Assembly (NCBI RefSeq): GCF_003217215.1
Contig: NZ_QJTD01000007.1
Span: forward strand, 62,001 to 126,000
Direction of reading: 5' to 3'
Length of the DNA: 64,000 nucleotides
Source: Winogradskyella epiphytica
GTDB lineage: Bacteria > Bacteroidota > Bacteroidia > Flavobacteriales > Flavobacteriaceae
A program made the position numbers and the translations under genes. The notes beneath the pieces were generated by a model that searched no databases, was not told where the DNA came from, and saw only the letters and a program-made list of their open reading frames with translations. Of the stretch, positions 17,922 through 26,532 are shown in pieces (positions within the stretch are counted from its first letter, which is position 1; each line of letters begins with the position of its first letter).

Positions 17922-19223
17922 ATGCTTTTAAAGGTTGTCAAAAATACAGTTTTATTCTCGATAATTATCGGGTTAAACTTACTTACGTTTTCATGTGGAA
18001 ATAAAGTGAAGTCCGAAGCAGGAAGCTCAAAGGATAAGGTTTTAATGAATGAAAACACATCTCAATCAATAAATTCAACGTTAAATCGTCAGAAAACCAT
18101 CAGTGTTGGAGCTAATAGAACTGCTTTATATTTACCATTATTACAAGGTAAACGTGTGGGCATTGTTGCTAATCAAACAAGTGTTATTTTCAAAGACCAA
18201 GCAAAACATAATTCAAATTACAGTACGCATATCGTAGATTCATTACTATCACTAAATGTAGATGTAAAAAGAGTATTTGCTCCAGAGCACGGATTTAGAG
18301 GAACTGCAGATGCTGGTGAAGTTGTAAAAGATGGCGTTGATACCAGAACTGGATTACCTATTATTTCTCTTTATGGAAAAAATAAAAAACCACATGCAGA
18401 ACAGTTGAAAGAATTGGACCTTGTTATATTTGACATTCAAGACGTAGGCGCTCGTTTCTATACTTATATTTCAAGTTTACATTATGTGATGGAAGCTTGT
18501 GCTGAACAAAATATTCCTGTTCTCATTTTAGATAGGCCGAATCCAAATGGTCATTATATCGATGGACCTATTTTAGAAATGGCGCACAAAAGTTTTGTGG
18601 GAATGCATCCAATTCCAGTAGTTCATGGAATGACCATTGGCGAATACGCTAAAATGATTAATGGTGAAAAATGGTTAGAAAACGGCATTCAGTGCGATTT
18701 AAATATTATTCCTGTAGAACATTATACACATCAAACACCATACAGTTTACCCATTAAGCCTTCTCCCAATTTACCTAATGATGCTTCTATAAATTTATAT
18801 CCAAGTTTATGCTTTTTTGAAGGTACTGATATAAGTATTGGTCGTGGAACAGACAAACAATTTCAAGTGGTTGGTTCGCCTTTATTTAAATCGAACAACT
18901 TTCCTTTTGAATTTACACCTAAATCAAATGAAGGTGCAAAATATCCGAAACACGAAAACAAAACCTGTTATGGCTATGACCTATCTAAGCACGAAGCTTT
19001 AAATGGACTCAATCTAACTTGGTTGAAAGAATTCTACATCGCTTCCACAAATAGTACTCCGGAAAAATCCTTTTTTACAGATTTCTTTACATTGTTGGCC
19101 GGCACAAAGAAACTCCAAGAACAAATTGAAGCAGGATGGGCTGAGAATGATATTAAATTGACTTGGAAAGAAGGTTTAAAAAAATATGATAACATGCGTC
19201 AGCCTTATCTATTATATAAATAA
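17922..19223 (+). CDS. NamZ-like exo-beta-N-acetylmuramidase (DUF1343, GH171) lipoprotein
   Basis: Predicted to cleave MurNAc from the non-reducing end of peptidoglycan fragments in cell-wall recycling. The 433 residues start with a lipoprotein signal (LNLLTFSC, Cys25). The DUF1343 core begins near residue 45, with GKRVGIVANQTS, then FAPEHGFRG, DAGEVVKDGVDTRTGLP and IFDIQDVGARFYTYIS. B. subtilis NamZ (YbbC) belongs to this family. The ATG at 17922 is 2 bp from the divergent TTG start of the permease. Confidence 0.88.
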   Translation: MLLKVVKNTVLFSIIIGLNLLTFSCGNKVKSEAGSSKDKVLMNENTSQSINSTLNRQKTISVGANRTALYLPLLQGKRVGIVANQTSVIFKDQAKHNSNYSTHIVDSLLSLNVDVKRVFAPEHGFRGTADAGEVVKDGVDTRTGLPIISLYGKNKKPHAEQLKELDLVIFDIQDVGARFYTYISSLHYVMEACAEQNIPVLILDRPNPNGHYIDGPILEMAHKSFVGMHPIPVVHGMTIGEYAKMINGEKWLENGIQCDLNIIPVEHYTHQTPYSLPIKPSPNLPNDASINLYPSLCFFEGTDISIGRGTDKQFQVVGSPLFKSNNFPFEFTPKSNEGAKYPKHENKTCYGYDLSKHEALNGLNLTWLKEFYIASTNSTPEKSFFTDFFTLLAGTKKLQEQIEAGWAENDIKLTWKEGLKKYDNMRQPYLLYK

Positions 19224-19275
19224 ACCTAGATTATAGTATAAATTAAGGTATTTGTTTTCGACAAAACACAAGAAC

Positions 19276-20118
19276 TTAGTCTTCAAACTCAGCAGCAAGA
19301 GTAGATTTATCATACTTTTGAAAGGGTTGCTTCAACAATTCCTTAATACTGCTGTTCTTTACTTCATCCGGAAAAACATCTACGCCGTACACTATTTTTT
19401 CACGATCTAAATACATATAGGTTCCAAATATTCTATCCCAAATACTAAAAATGTTTCCATAGTTAGAATCTGTATACGGTAATCTATAATGGTGGTGAAT
19501 TTTATGCATATCTGGCGATACTATAAAGTAACTTAATACTTTATCTAAGCGTCTTGGCATTCTTATATTAGCATGTGTCAACTGCGTAAACACTACTGAA
19601 AGTGCTTGATATAACATAACTAAGGCTATTGGCGTACCAACTACAAATACACCCAACAAGGTAAATCCGAAGCGAATAAAACTTTCTATAGGGTGATGTC
19701 TATTTCCTGTTGTGGTATCTACTTTATGATCTGTATGATGTACCAAATGCACCATCCAAAGTGGTTTTACTTTATGCTCTACATAATGCGCCAAATACGC
19801 ACCGAAAAAATCTAGTAATAACACCCCTAAAAATGCGTATAACCACAAAGGCATTTCAGGTAACCAATTAATAATACCGAAGTTATTAGTCTTTACCCAA
19901 TCTGCCGAACCCAATAGTAAAAATGCTAGTGCAAAATTTACAATAATGGTGGTAAGTGTAAAAAACAGATTCGGAATAGCATGTTTCCATTTTTTATAAT
20001 TGAATTGAAATAATGGTATCCCTCCTTCCAACAACCAAAAAAATGTGATGCCTCCCACCAACAATAAACTCCTGTGTAAGGTAGGAATGTTTTCAAAGTA
20101 TGTGATAATGCTTTCCAA
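19276..20118 (-). CDS. Sterol desaturase / fatty acid hydroxylase family protein
   Basis: Integral membrane di-iron oxygenase-type protein, 280 residues. The histidine boxes are all present: HYVEH (about residue 111), HLVHHTDH (about 124), GNRHHP, and HKIHHH (about 205). The remainder is mostly hydrophobic, with four to five spans. Substrates in this family are lipids or carotenoids; the actual one here cannot be read from sequence. It starts 5 bp after the preceding gene stop, so cotranscription is likely. Confidence 0.9.
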   Translation of the reverse strand: MESIITYFENIPTLHRSLLLVGGITFFWLLEGGIPLFQFNYKKWKHAIPNLFFTLTTIIVNFALAFLLLGSADWVKTNNFGIINWLPEMPLWLYAFLGVLLLDFFGAYLAHYVEHKVKPLWMVHLVHHTDHKVDTTTGNRHHPIESFIRFGFTLLGVFVVGTPIALVMLYQALSVVFTQLTHANIRMPRRLDKVLSYFIVSPDMHKIHHHYRLPYTDSNYGNIFSIWDRIFGTYMYLDREKIVYGVDVFPDEVKNSSIKELLKQPFQKYDKSTLAAEFED

Positions 20119-20123
20119 TGCTG

Positions 20124-21023
20124 TTATGAATTAAGGTTTATAAGAAGTTGAGCTTTTTTTAAATTTACTAAAGAAATCTTAGACTCCCATAAAGCAATAT
20201 TTGTATTATCATTTAAAATACGATATGCCGTATAATAAAGGAATGCGACCTCCGGCAAATTAATAGTCTCAAAATTTTCAGCATCCATTCGTTTTAATTG
20301 TCGAAGCACTCTTTTAGGGCGTTTGTAAATGAAGTCTTCTTGAATCTTTAATAATTCTACACGTTGAGTTAAAGCCAGCTGCTCATCATTTGGTCGATCG
20401 CCAATAAACTGACGTGCTTCTTCTAAATAAATATTAGAAAACCCAACCATTTCAATTCTTGTTTCTTCATTTAAATACAGAGAGACATCCAAATACTTAG
20501 ACGCTAAATAATAAGCCGAATAAAAATTCTTTTCCTTTTTGTACCCTTCTAATTGAGCAGCTAAAATTTCTGTATTTAAAGAGTATTTTGAAATTATTGA
20601 AGTGATATTTTGATAGTCTACAGTCTGGCTTGATACATTCAAAATATTCCCATTAACATCCATTATTTTAATAGAATCATCATTAAACTTGTCTATATAT
20701 TGCTGAGATCGATTGTCTTTTATAGCATTATATAAATCGGCATAAGCATATTCACTTACAATAACAGGAACAAAGTTTTCCCAAATTAAAGGACTTATAG
20801 CTTCATCTGTAAACAAGTTTTCTACCAAAAGAGTCTGACCTTTATCATTTTCCACTAACACAGGATAGTCGTATAAAGTCGCATCTTCCCAAACCATTAA
20901 AACCATTTTATTCTGCGCTAAAGCTAAATTTTGAGCTATCTCTAAATTGGTCATCCAAGCCTGAGCATTAGATAAATTAATGGAAAATAGAATCAATACT
21001 ATTTTTAAAAGAATGGTTTTCAT
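20124..21023 (-). CDS. Secreted thioredoxin-fold-like protein of unknown function
   Basis: A 299-residue protein with a signal peptide (cleavage after NLSNAQ, about residue 21). The N-terminal half (NLALAQNKMVLMVWEDATLYDY) resembles the start of a periplasmic thioredoxin-like or DUF255-like fold but has no CxxC. The C-terminal half is helical and may contain TPR-like pairs. I do not recognise a named family. It lies between the YkgJ-like gene (42 bp) and the hydroxylase gene (5 bp). Confidence 0.7.
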   Translation of the reverse strand: MKTILLKIVLILFSINLSNAQAWMTNLEIAQNLALAQNKMVLMVWEDATLYDYPVLVENDKGQTLLVENLFTDEAISPLIWENFVPVIVSEYAYADLYNAIKDNRSQQYIDKFNDDSIKIMDVNGNILNVSSQTVDYQNITSIISKYSLNTEILAAQLEGYKKEKNFYSAYYLASKYLDVSLYLNEETRIEMVGFSNIYLEEARQFIGDRPNDEQLALTQRVELLKIQEDFIYKRPKRVLRQLKRMDAENFETINLPEVAFLYYTAYRILNDNTNIALWESKISLVNLKKAQLLINLNS

Positions 21024-21065
21024 AGGTATCTATTTTTCAATTTTACATTAACTTTTTTTTGAATA

Positions 21066-21560
21066 CTATAAAGGTATTCTCTTTTTCATTTCTTCGACAA
21101 TATTATAGGCAGCCGGACAAATGGCCACATTTTTTAGTGTGAGATTTGAGATTTGCTGAAACTTTTTCCGGTCTGTATGCGGAAACTCTCTGCAAGCTTT
21201 TGGTCTCACATCATATATTGAACAATAATTATCCTCACCCAAAAACGTACAAGGTACAGATTGTAAAACATAATCATTTTCTTCATCCAGTCGTAAATAG
21301 GTGTCAATGAATTGCTTTTCTTTCATTTTGAAGAATTTCGCAATCCGCTGAATGTCTTTATCGGTAAATAAAGGCCCCGTAGTTTTACAACAATTGGCGC
21401 ATTTTAAACAATCCGTCCGTTCAAATTCTTCTTCGTGCAACTCCTGCATAAGATAGTCTAACTTTTTTGGCGGTTTCTTTTTTAACTTGGTAAAAAAGGT
21501 TTTATTCTCCTTATGCTTATCTTTGGCAAGCTTAGGAAGATTATTGATTTGGTCTTGCAT
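21066..21560 (-). CDS. YkgJ-family cysteine cluster protein
   Basis: A 164-residue protein with the YkgJ zinc/iron-chelating cluster: CLKCANCCK (residues about 56-64), then VPCTFLGEDNYCSIYDVRPKAC (split pattern CX8CX8C) and EFPHTD. The family is thought to bind a metal or Fe-S cluster; the biological role is not known. It is first of an apparent run with the thioredoxin-like and hydroxylase genes. Confidence 0.88.
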   Translation of the reverse strand: MQDQINNLPKLAKDKHKENKTFFTKLKKKPPKKLDYLMQELHEEEFERTDCLKCANCCKTTGPLFTDKDIQRIAKFFKMKEKQFIDTYLRLDEENDYVLQSVPCTFLGEDNYCSIYDVRPKACREFPHTDRKKFQQISNLTLKNVAICPAAYNIVEEMKKRIPL

Positions 21561-21579
21561 AGTGTAAAAATACTAAACT

Positions 21580-21652
21580 TGTCATTTAGAGAGAAACGAA
21601 GAATCTTAAAAATAATTATCGCTAAGACTATTCAACTCCGATTCAGGTGACA
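21580..21652 (+). repeat. Degenerate palindromic intergenic element
   Basis: A 73-bp imperfect inverted repeat. The left arm begins TGTCATTT and ends GAATCTT (21580-21607). The right arm begins AAGACTATTC and ends GTGACA (21624-21652). Outer ends TGTCA/TGACA and inner ends TCTT/AAGA match exactly. The layout recalls dispersed TGTCATTTCG-type palindromes seen in many Bacteroidota. It lies between the YkgJ-like gene and the divergent methyltransferase gene. Confidence 0.4.
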
Positions 21653-21667
21653 TACTCACGAAGACTT

Positions 21668-22369
21668 ATGAAAAAAGACCTATTTGGAAAGGCGTTATTA
21701 GATTATCATTCAGGAAATTATTCAGAAGATATTATCACCTCCACCAACATTTCCGATGAAGATGAACTACCACTTCCCTATTTATTTAGAGGTTATTCTG
21801 AAATGCCAAAACTAGAACAAAAAGCTTTACAGCTAGCAAAAGGAAAAGTTTTGGATGTTGGTTGTGGCTCAGGAAGTCATTCCTTATGGTTACAAGACAA
21901 AGGCCTTAAAGTAAAAGCTATAGACTATTCTGAAGGAGCTATACAAGTTGCTAAAGAACGTGGCGTTTTACAGGCTGAATTGAAACCTCTTTTAGAAGAA
22001 ACTGAATCCTTTGATACGATTCTATTATTGATGAATGGCACGGGAATTTTTCAAGAATTATCTCAAGTATCAAAATATCTAAAACACCTGAAGTCTTTAT
22101 TAAATCCGAATGGACAGGTATTAATTGATTCTTCTGATATCTCATATATGTATGAAGATGAAGATGGTGGCATGTGGTTAGACCTTAATCAAAGCTACCC
22201 TGGTGAATTGGATTATTTCTTGTCTTATAAAGGTAAAGAAGAAACACCAATGAAGTGGTTGTATCTTGATTTCGACACTTTAAATACGGCTTGTTTAACG
22301 GCAGGACTGAAGTGTGAGAAAGTTATAGATGGCGAACATTTTGATTATTTGGCTCGGATTTCTTTATAA
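21668..22369 (+). CDS. Class I SAM-dependent methyltransferase
   Basis: A 233-residue Rossmann methyltransferase. The SAM-binding motif I is VLDVGCGSGSHS (about residues 61-72), with the acidic motif II KAIDYSEGAI. The ATG at 21668 (MKKDLFGKALLDY) is preferred; a GTG at 21647 in frame falls inside the palindromic element. Substrate is unknown. The 578 bp downstream hold the 104-bp repeat array. Confidence 0.85.
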   Translation: MKKDLFGKALLDYHSGNYSEDIITSTNISDEDELPLPYLFRGYSEMPKLEQKALQLAKGKVLDVGCGSGSHSLWLQDKGLKVKAIDYSEGAIQVAKERGVLQAELKPLLEETESFDTILLLMNGTGIFQELSQVSKYLKHLKSLLNPNGQVLIDSSDISYMYEDEDGGMWLDLNQSYPGELDYFLSYKGKEETPMKWLYLDFDTLNTACLTAGLKCEKVIDGEHFDYLARISL

Positions 22370-22431
22370 ATCGTACACAAAATTTCGCTGAGTTCAACTG
22401 AGACTCACTAAGAAATAATCACAAAACTATA

Positions 22432-22942
22432 ACGCAGAGGCACCTAGAGAATCACTGAGATTCGTGGAGATTTTATGATACTTCTCTGTGTATCTCTGCG
22501 TTTAATTCTATGTGCCTCTCTGAGTAAAAACTATTACGCAGAGTCACCTAGAGAATCCCGGAGATTCGCAGAGGGTTTATTATACTTCCCTGTGTTTCTC
22601 AGCGTCTAAAACTCTGTGCCTCTCTGAGTAAAAACTATTACGCAGAGTCGCCTAGAGAATCACGGAGATTCGCAGAGGGTTTATGATAACTCCCTGTGTT
22701 TCTCAGCATCTAAAACTCTGTGCCTCTCTGTGAAATAATAAAAAATTATAACGTAAAGTCAATTAGAGGATCACGGAGATTCGTGGAGATTCTATGATAC
22801 TTCTCTGTGTATCTCTGTGTTTAATTCTCTGTGCCTCTCTGAGTAAAAACTATTACGCAGATTCACCTAGAGAATCACGGAGATTCGCAAAGAGTTTATT
22901 ATACTTCCCTGTGTTTTTCAGCGTCTAAAACTCTCAGTAACT
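22432..22942 (+). repeat. Array of five 104-bp imperfect repeats with internal inverted arms
   Basis: Copies begin at 22432, 22536, 22640, 22751 and 22855 (spacing 104, 104, 111, 104), each opening with ACGCAGAG or a close variant. Each copy holds a left arm rich in CAGAG and a right arm rich in CTCTG (for instance CAGAGGCAC against GTGCCTCTCTG), so each can fold as a hairpin on either strand. Copies 1 and 4 share one subtype (TTCGTGGAGATT, ATCTCTG) and copies 2, 3 and 5 another (TTCGCAGAGGG, TTTCTCAG). There is no ORF. The array fills the gap between two convergent genes. Confidence 0.9.
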
Positions 22943-22947
22943 AGAAC

Positions 22948-24567
22948 TTATTGAACCTCCCCATTTACAAAAGTCTTCAACACCTTAATATTAGGAATTT
23001 CTTTAGCTTCAACCGTCATTATATCTTTATCTAAAATGATGAAATCGGCAAACTTTCCTACTTCAATACTACCTTTTTCATCTTCTTCAAAATTGGAATA
23101 GGCTGCCCAAATAGTCATTCCTTTTAAAGCTTCCTCTCTACTCAAGGCATTTTCCATTTGAAAACCTCCTTCAGGATACTGCTCTAAATCTTGTCGTGAC
23201 ACTGCTGCAAAAAAGGTTAAGAATGGACTCACACGTTCTACAGGAAAATCAGTTCCTAAAGCTACTTTTCCATAAGCTTCTAATAATTGCTTATTAGCAT
23301 AGGCGCCCTTAATTCGTTCCTCTCCAAGGCGGTCTTCTGCCCAATACATATCACTTGTAGCGTGGGTTGGCTGAATAGATGGCATTACATTTTTATACAA
23401 TTCAAAATCTTTCGGAGATACAATTTGTGCATGCTCTACTCTCCAACGTCTATCGTTTTTTCCTTTAAGTACTTTGTTATAAATTTCTAGAACCGCTCTA
23501 TTAGCAGAATCTCCAATAGCATGTGTATTCATCTGGAATTCAGAATTCGCTATACGTTCGGCTGATTTTTTCATAGTTTCTAAATCAGTAACTAATAGTC
23601 CTAAATGTCCAGGCTTGTCTGAATATGGTTCTTTCAACATGGCTCCTCTAGAACCTAAAGCGCCATCGCCATAAACTTTAAATGAACGCACATTAAGTCT
23701 CTCTGTTTTATAGACACCTTTATTTAAATAATAATCTAAGTTGTCTTGAGAATGTGATACCATTGCGTAAATTCTCATCTTTAAGTCTCCCGTATTTTGA
23801 AGACTATCAATAATCTCGATGGCATTTTTACTTAAGCCTGCGTCATCAACCGTTGTTATTCCTAAATTAAAGCAAATTCTCTGCGCTTCTAATAATGCAT
23901 TTACATGATCTTGCCTTGATGGCTTGGGCCAACGGTTCATGACTAAACTTTGGGCATTATCAATTAAGATACCTGTAAGTTTGCCATTAACAACCTCCAC
24001 TTCTCCACCTTCAACTGTACTATTTACAGTAACATTCCCTAAATCTAATGCAGCTTGGTTACATAATGTGGCATGACCATCAATACGTCGTAAGGCCACT
24101 GGTGTATTTGGATACAACTTATCTAAAAGTGCTTTGTTTGGAAAGTTCTTTTCTCCCCACGCATTTTGGTCCCAACCTCGCCCCATGATATAATCGTTAT
24201 TCTTTTCATTTTGAAAATCTAAAACACGTTTAATCATCTCATCAAAACTCTTTGTGCCGACTAAATCTACCGCTTGCTGGTTGAATCCTAATCCTAAAAA
24301 GTGACAATGGGCGTCTATAAATCCTGGAACAATTGTTTTACCTTCTACTTCGATGGACTCAGCAGTTTGATATTGTTTTTCGATTTCGGAAGTGGTTCCA
24401 ATGGCAATTATTTTCCCATCTTTTACAGCAAAAGCTTCTGCCTTATTAAAATTATCATTAACCGTATAAATGTTAGCATTTCTAACTATTAGATCGGCAT
24501 TCTGTTTTTCATTCTGACAAGAAAAAATTGTAATTAATAATAGAATTGATAGTAGTCTTTTTATCAT
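22948..24567 (-). CDS. Amidohydrolase family lipoprotein (YtcJ/Amidohydro_3 type)
   Basis: Predicted metal-dependent hydrolase of 539 residues with a lipoprotein signal (LITIFSC). The metal site motifs are DAHCHFLG (about residue 85), HAIGDSANRAVLEIY with its His, RWRVEHAQIVSP and GTDFPVE near the C-terminus; the N-terminal and C-terminal segments form the composite beta domain (GKFADFIILDKD). Substrate is unknown. The stop codon lies 5 bp from the repeat array. Confidence 0.9.
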   Translation of the reverse strand: MIKRLLSILLLITIFSCQNEKQNADLIVRNANIYTVNDNFNKAEAFAVKDGKIIAIGTTSEIEKQYQTAESIEVEGKTIVPGFIDAHCHFLGLGFNQQAVDLVGTKSFDEMIKRVLDFQNEKNNDYIMGRGWDQNAWGEKNFPNKALLDKLYPNTPVALRRIDGHATLCNQAALDLGNVTVNSTVEGGEVEVVNGKLTGILIDNAQSLVMNRWPKPSRQDHVNALLEAQRICFNLGITTVDDAGLSKNAIEIIDSLQNTGDLKMRIYAMVSHSQDNLDYYLNKGVYKTERLNVRSFKVYGDGALGSRGAMLKEPYSDKPGHLGLLVTDLETMKKSAERIANSEFQMNTHAIGDSANRAVLEIYNKVLKGKNDRRWRVEHAQIVSPKDFELYKNVMPSIQPTHATSDMYWAEDRLGEERIKGAYANKQLLEAYGKVALGTDFPVERVSPFLTFFAAVSRQDLEQYPEGGFQMENALSREEALKGMTIWAAYSNFEEDEKGSIEVGKFADFIILDKDIMTVEAKEIPNIKVLKTFVNGEVQ

Positions 24568-24643
24568 GGCTGGCTTGACATTTATTCACTCTACGACTCA
24601 CGATGGAGTCCTTGGAATTGGTTAATTTCTTCGTAAAAATAAG

Positions 24644-24669
24644 AAAAGCGTCCCAAATGGGACGCTTTT
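24644..24669 (-). terminator. Terminator after the outer-membrane barrel gene
   Basis: Perfect stem AAAAGCGTCCC/GGGACGCTTTT with a 4-nt loop, 58 bp past the stop at 24727. The arms themselves supply T-runs on both strands, so it could work in either direction. Confidence 0.88.
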
Positions 24670-24726
24670 AAAGTTTTTCAATTTTATCTAAAACACTCTA
24701 ATTTAAAATTAGATAAGATGAATTTT

Positions 24727-26451
24727 CTAGAAATCAAATTGATAAGTAGCTCCAGCTAACACTTGTATGCCTTGTACTGGGAAATTTATCCATCTGTCAT
24801 AATTCTGACTTGCAATATTATTCGCCTTAGCAAAAACTGACAACTGATCATTTATTTTGTAACCTACATGTGCATTCACATCAAAATAACTATCTAAGGT
24901 TACAGTAGAAATATTCGATGGCGCAAATAAGTCGTGAACGACTCTTTCATCTTTACGTTCTCCAACAAAATACGCACTCGCTCCTGCAAACCATTGTTCC
25001 GAAATTTGATAATCCACAAAAACAGAGGCTTCAAGTTCTGGTAGGTTCCATGCTTGACTTTCATGATCTGTATCATAGGCAAAATATTCACCTTTTATAC
25101 CTAAAGTAAAGTTTCTATTAAAATCTACATTTAACTCTCCTGCCACAGAAAAAGTGGTTACATCATCGTAAACGACGCCAAATGAGTTTCCATATTGATA
25201 ATCTTCTGTTGTGGTTGCTAATGCTTCATTTGATTTATACATTGCTTTATTAGCTTCCGACATGTAATTTCCATTTAAGTTATAACTAATAGTATTAGTT
25301 AACTTTCCTTTTAATCCTACAAACCCCTTGAATTGTTGGTCCGTTGGAGTGACAAATAGTGTAGGCGACACAAATGAGTTAATCTTTGTAAAATCGTAAT
25401 AGTTGTTCTGAATAACCTCACCTGTCAATCCAGCATAAGCGATTAAAATTTCATCGACTAAACGGTATGACGCATCAATATTAGGATGGATGTAGAATTT
25501 ACTTTTACTAAATTCAGTATCATTTAAATAGGTCAATCTTATTCCTAAGTTAATTGATAGATCATCTTGGTTTAATTGATATGAAGGCGCCACGCCAAAC
25601 ATAATATTTCCATAATCAATAGCCTGATTATTATTGTAATCAGTATCAAAGCTTCCTCCTAAATAATCGATAAAAACCTCAGCTTCTATATCGGCATCTT
25701 GAATTGTAACTTGAAAATTAGAGTTGGCGGCTAAACGGTTTTCGGCTGAACCTCTATCGTCACTAAAGTTTCTAAATCTTAAACTAGCATCTTTCACAAT
25801 AGCATCGTCGAACCTAATGTTTCCACCTAAATTAAAACTCGTGTAGCTGTGTTTTGGGTCAATGACATCCGCTTCAGCTTGTCCAAAGAATTCTTGTGGT
25901 AAACCGTACCAATTATAAGTTTGTAAATCAGCTCCACCATCAACTTTCCAAGAAAAATCTCTAAGGTTCTGAGTAAAGTGCGCGTTTAGTTTGGTCTTAG
26001 AAAAATTATCATCTAATAAAAGATCGTCTATACCACCTTGGGATGAATGATGACTAAAATAGCCTCCAATATTTTCATCTCTACTCAACTCATGATTGAG
26101 ATAAACTTCCCCTAAAATAGAAGTGTAAGTACCAACACCTAAAGACGCGTAATTATCGTACAACTTTACCGCCTTTGCTTTATCTACAGTAGCTGCCTTA
26201 CCTTTAGCTGGTGTAAATGTAGAGGCCACTGGAATAGAAAAAATATTATATTTTATCTCCTTTTTTTTGACCGCATTTGAATCGCTTAATTGCGGATTAT
26301 CTTTAATCTTAAATGCATCTGAAATTGTAGGTGTATAAGGTTTAATAACATTAACAGTTTGATCTGCAAGTGTGTCTTTGGTACGTTCCTGGGCATATGA
26401 GAAAGCCATACCCAAAGTAAACATCGATAATACTATATATTTAATTTTCAT
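24727..26451 (-). CDS. TonB-receptor-like outer-membrane beta-barrel protein without plug
   Basis: A 574-residue outer-membrane protein with a signal peptide (cut after FSYAQ). After a TonB-box-like QTVNVIKPYTPTISDAFKI stretch (residues about 30-48) it goes directly into barrel strands with alternating hydrophobic patterns. It ends in a TonB-receptor-type last strand (GIQVLAGATYQFDF). I see no plug domain. It follows the TPR gene by 81 bp in the same direction, suggesting that the two work together. The ligand is unknown. Confidence 0.8.
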   Translation of the reverse strand: MKIKYIVLSMFTLGMAFSYAQERTKDTLADQTVNVIKPYTPTISDAFKIKDNPQLSDSNAVKKKEIKYNIFSIPVASTFTPAKGKAATVDKAKAVKLYDNYASLGVGTYTSILGEVYLNHELSRDENIGGYFSHHSSQGGIDDLLLDDNFSKTKLNAHFTQNLRDFSWKVDGGADLQTYNWYGLPQEFFGQAEADVIDPKHSYTSFNLGGNIRFDDAIVKDASLRFRNFSDDRGSAENRLAANSNFQVTIQDADIEAEVFIDYLGGSFDTDYNNNQAIDYGNIMFGVAPSYQLNQDDLSINLGIRLTYLNDTEFSKSKFYIHPNIDASYRLVDEILIAYAGLTGEVIQNNYYDFTKINSFVSPTLFVTPTDQQFKGFVGLKGKLTNTISYNLNGNYMSEANKAMYKSNEALATTTEDYQYGNSFGVVYDDVTTFSVAGELNVDFNRNFTLGIKGEYFAYDTDHESQAWNLPELEASVFVDYQISEQWFAGASAYFVGERKDERVVHDLFAPSNISTVTLDSYFDVNAHVGYKINDQLSVFAKANNIASQNYDRWINFPVQGIQVLAGATYQFDF

Positions 26452-26532
26452 GTGTATTAATTTGATTGAAAAATGGTTGATGATTGTTTCTTTCTTTTAT
26501 CACTATAATTTTGCTCAGTGGCTAAAAAGAAA

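Noticed and set aside
22432-22942. CRISPR array
   Set aside because: The repeat period is 104 nt with diverged copies and no unique spacers between short identical repeats; no cas genes are near.
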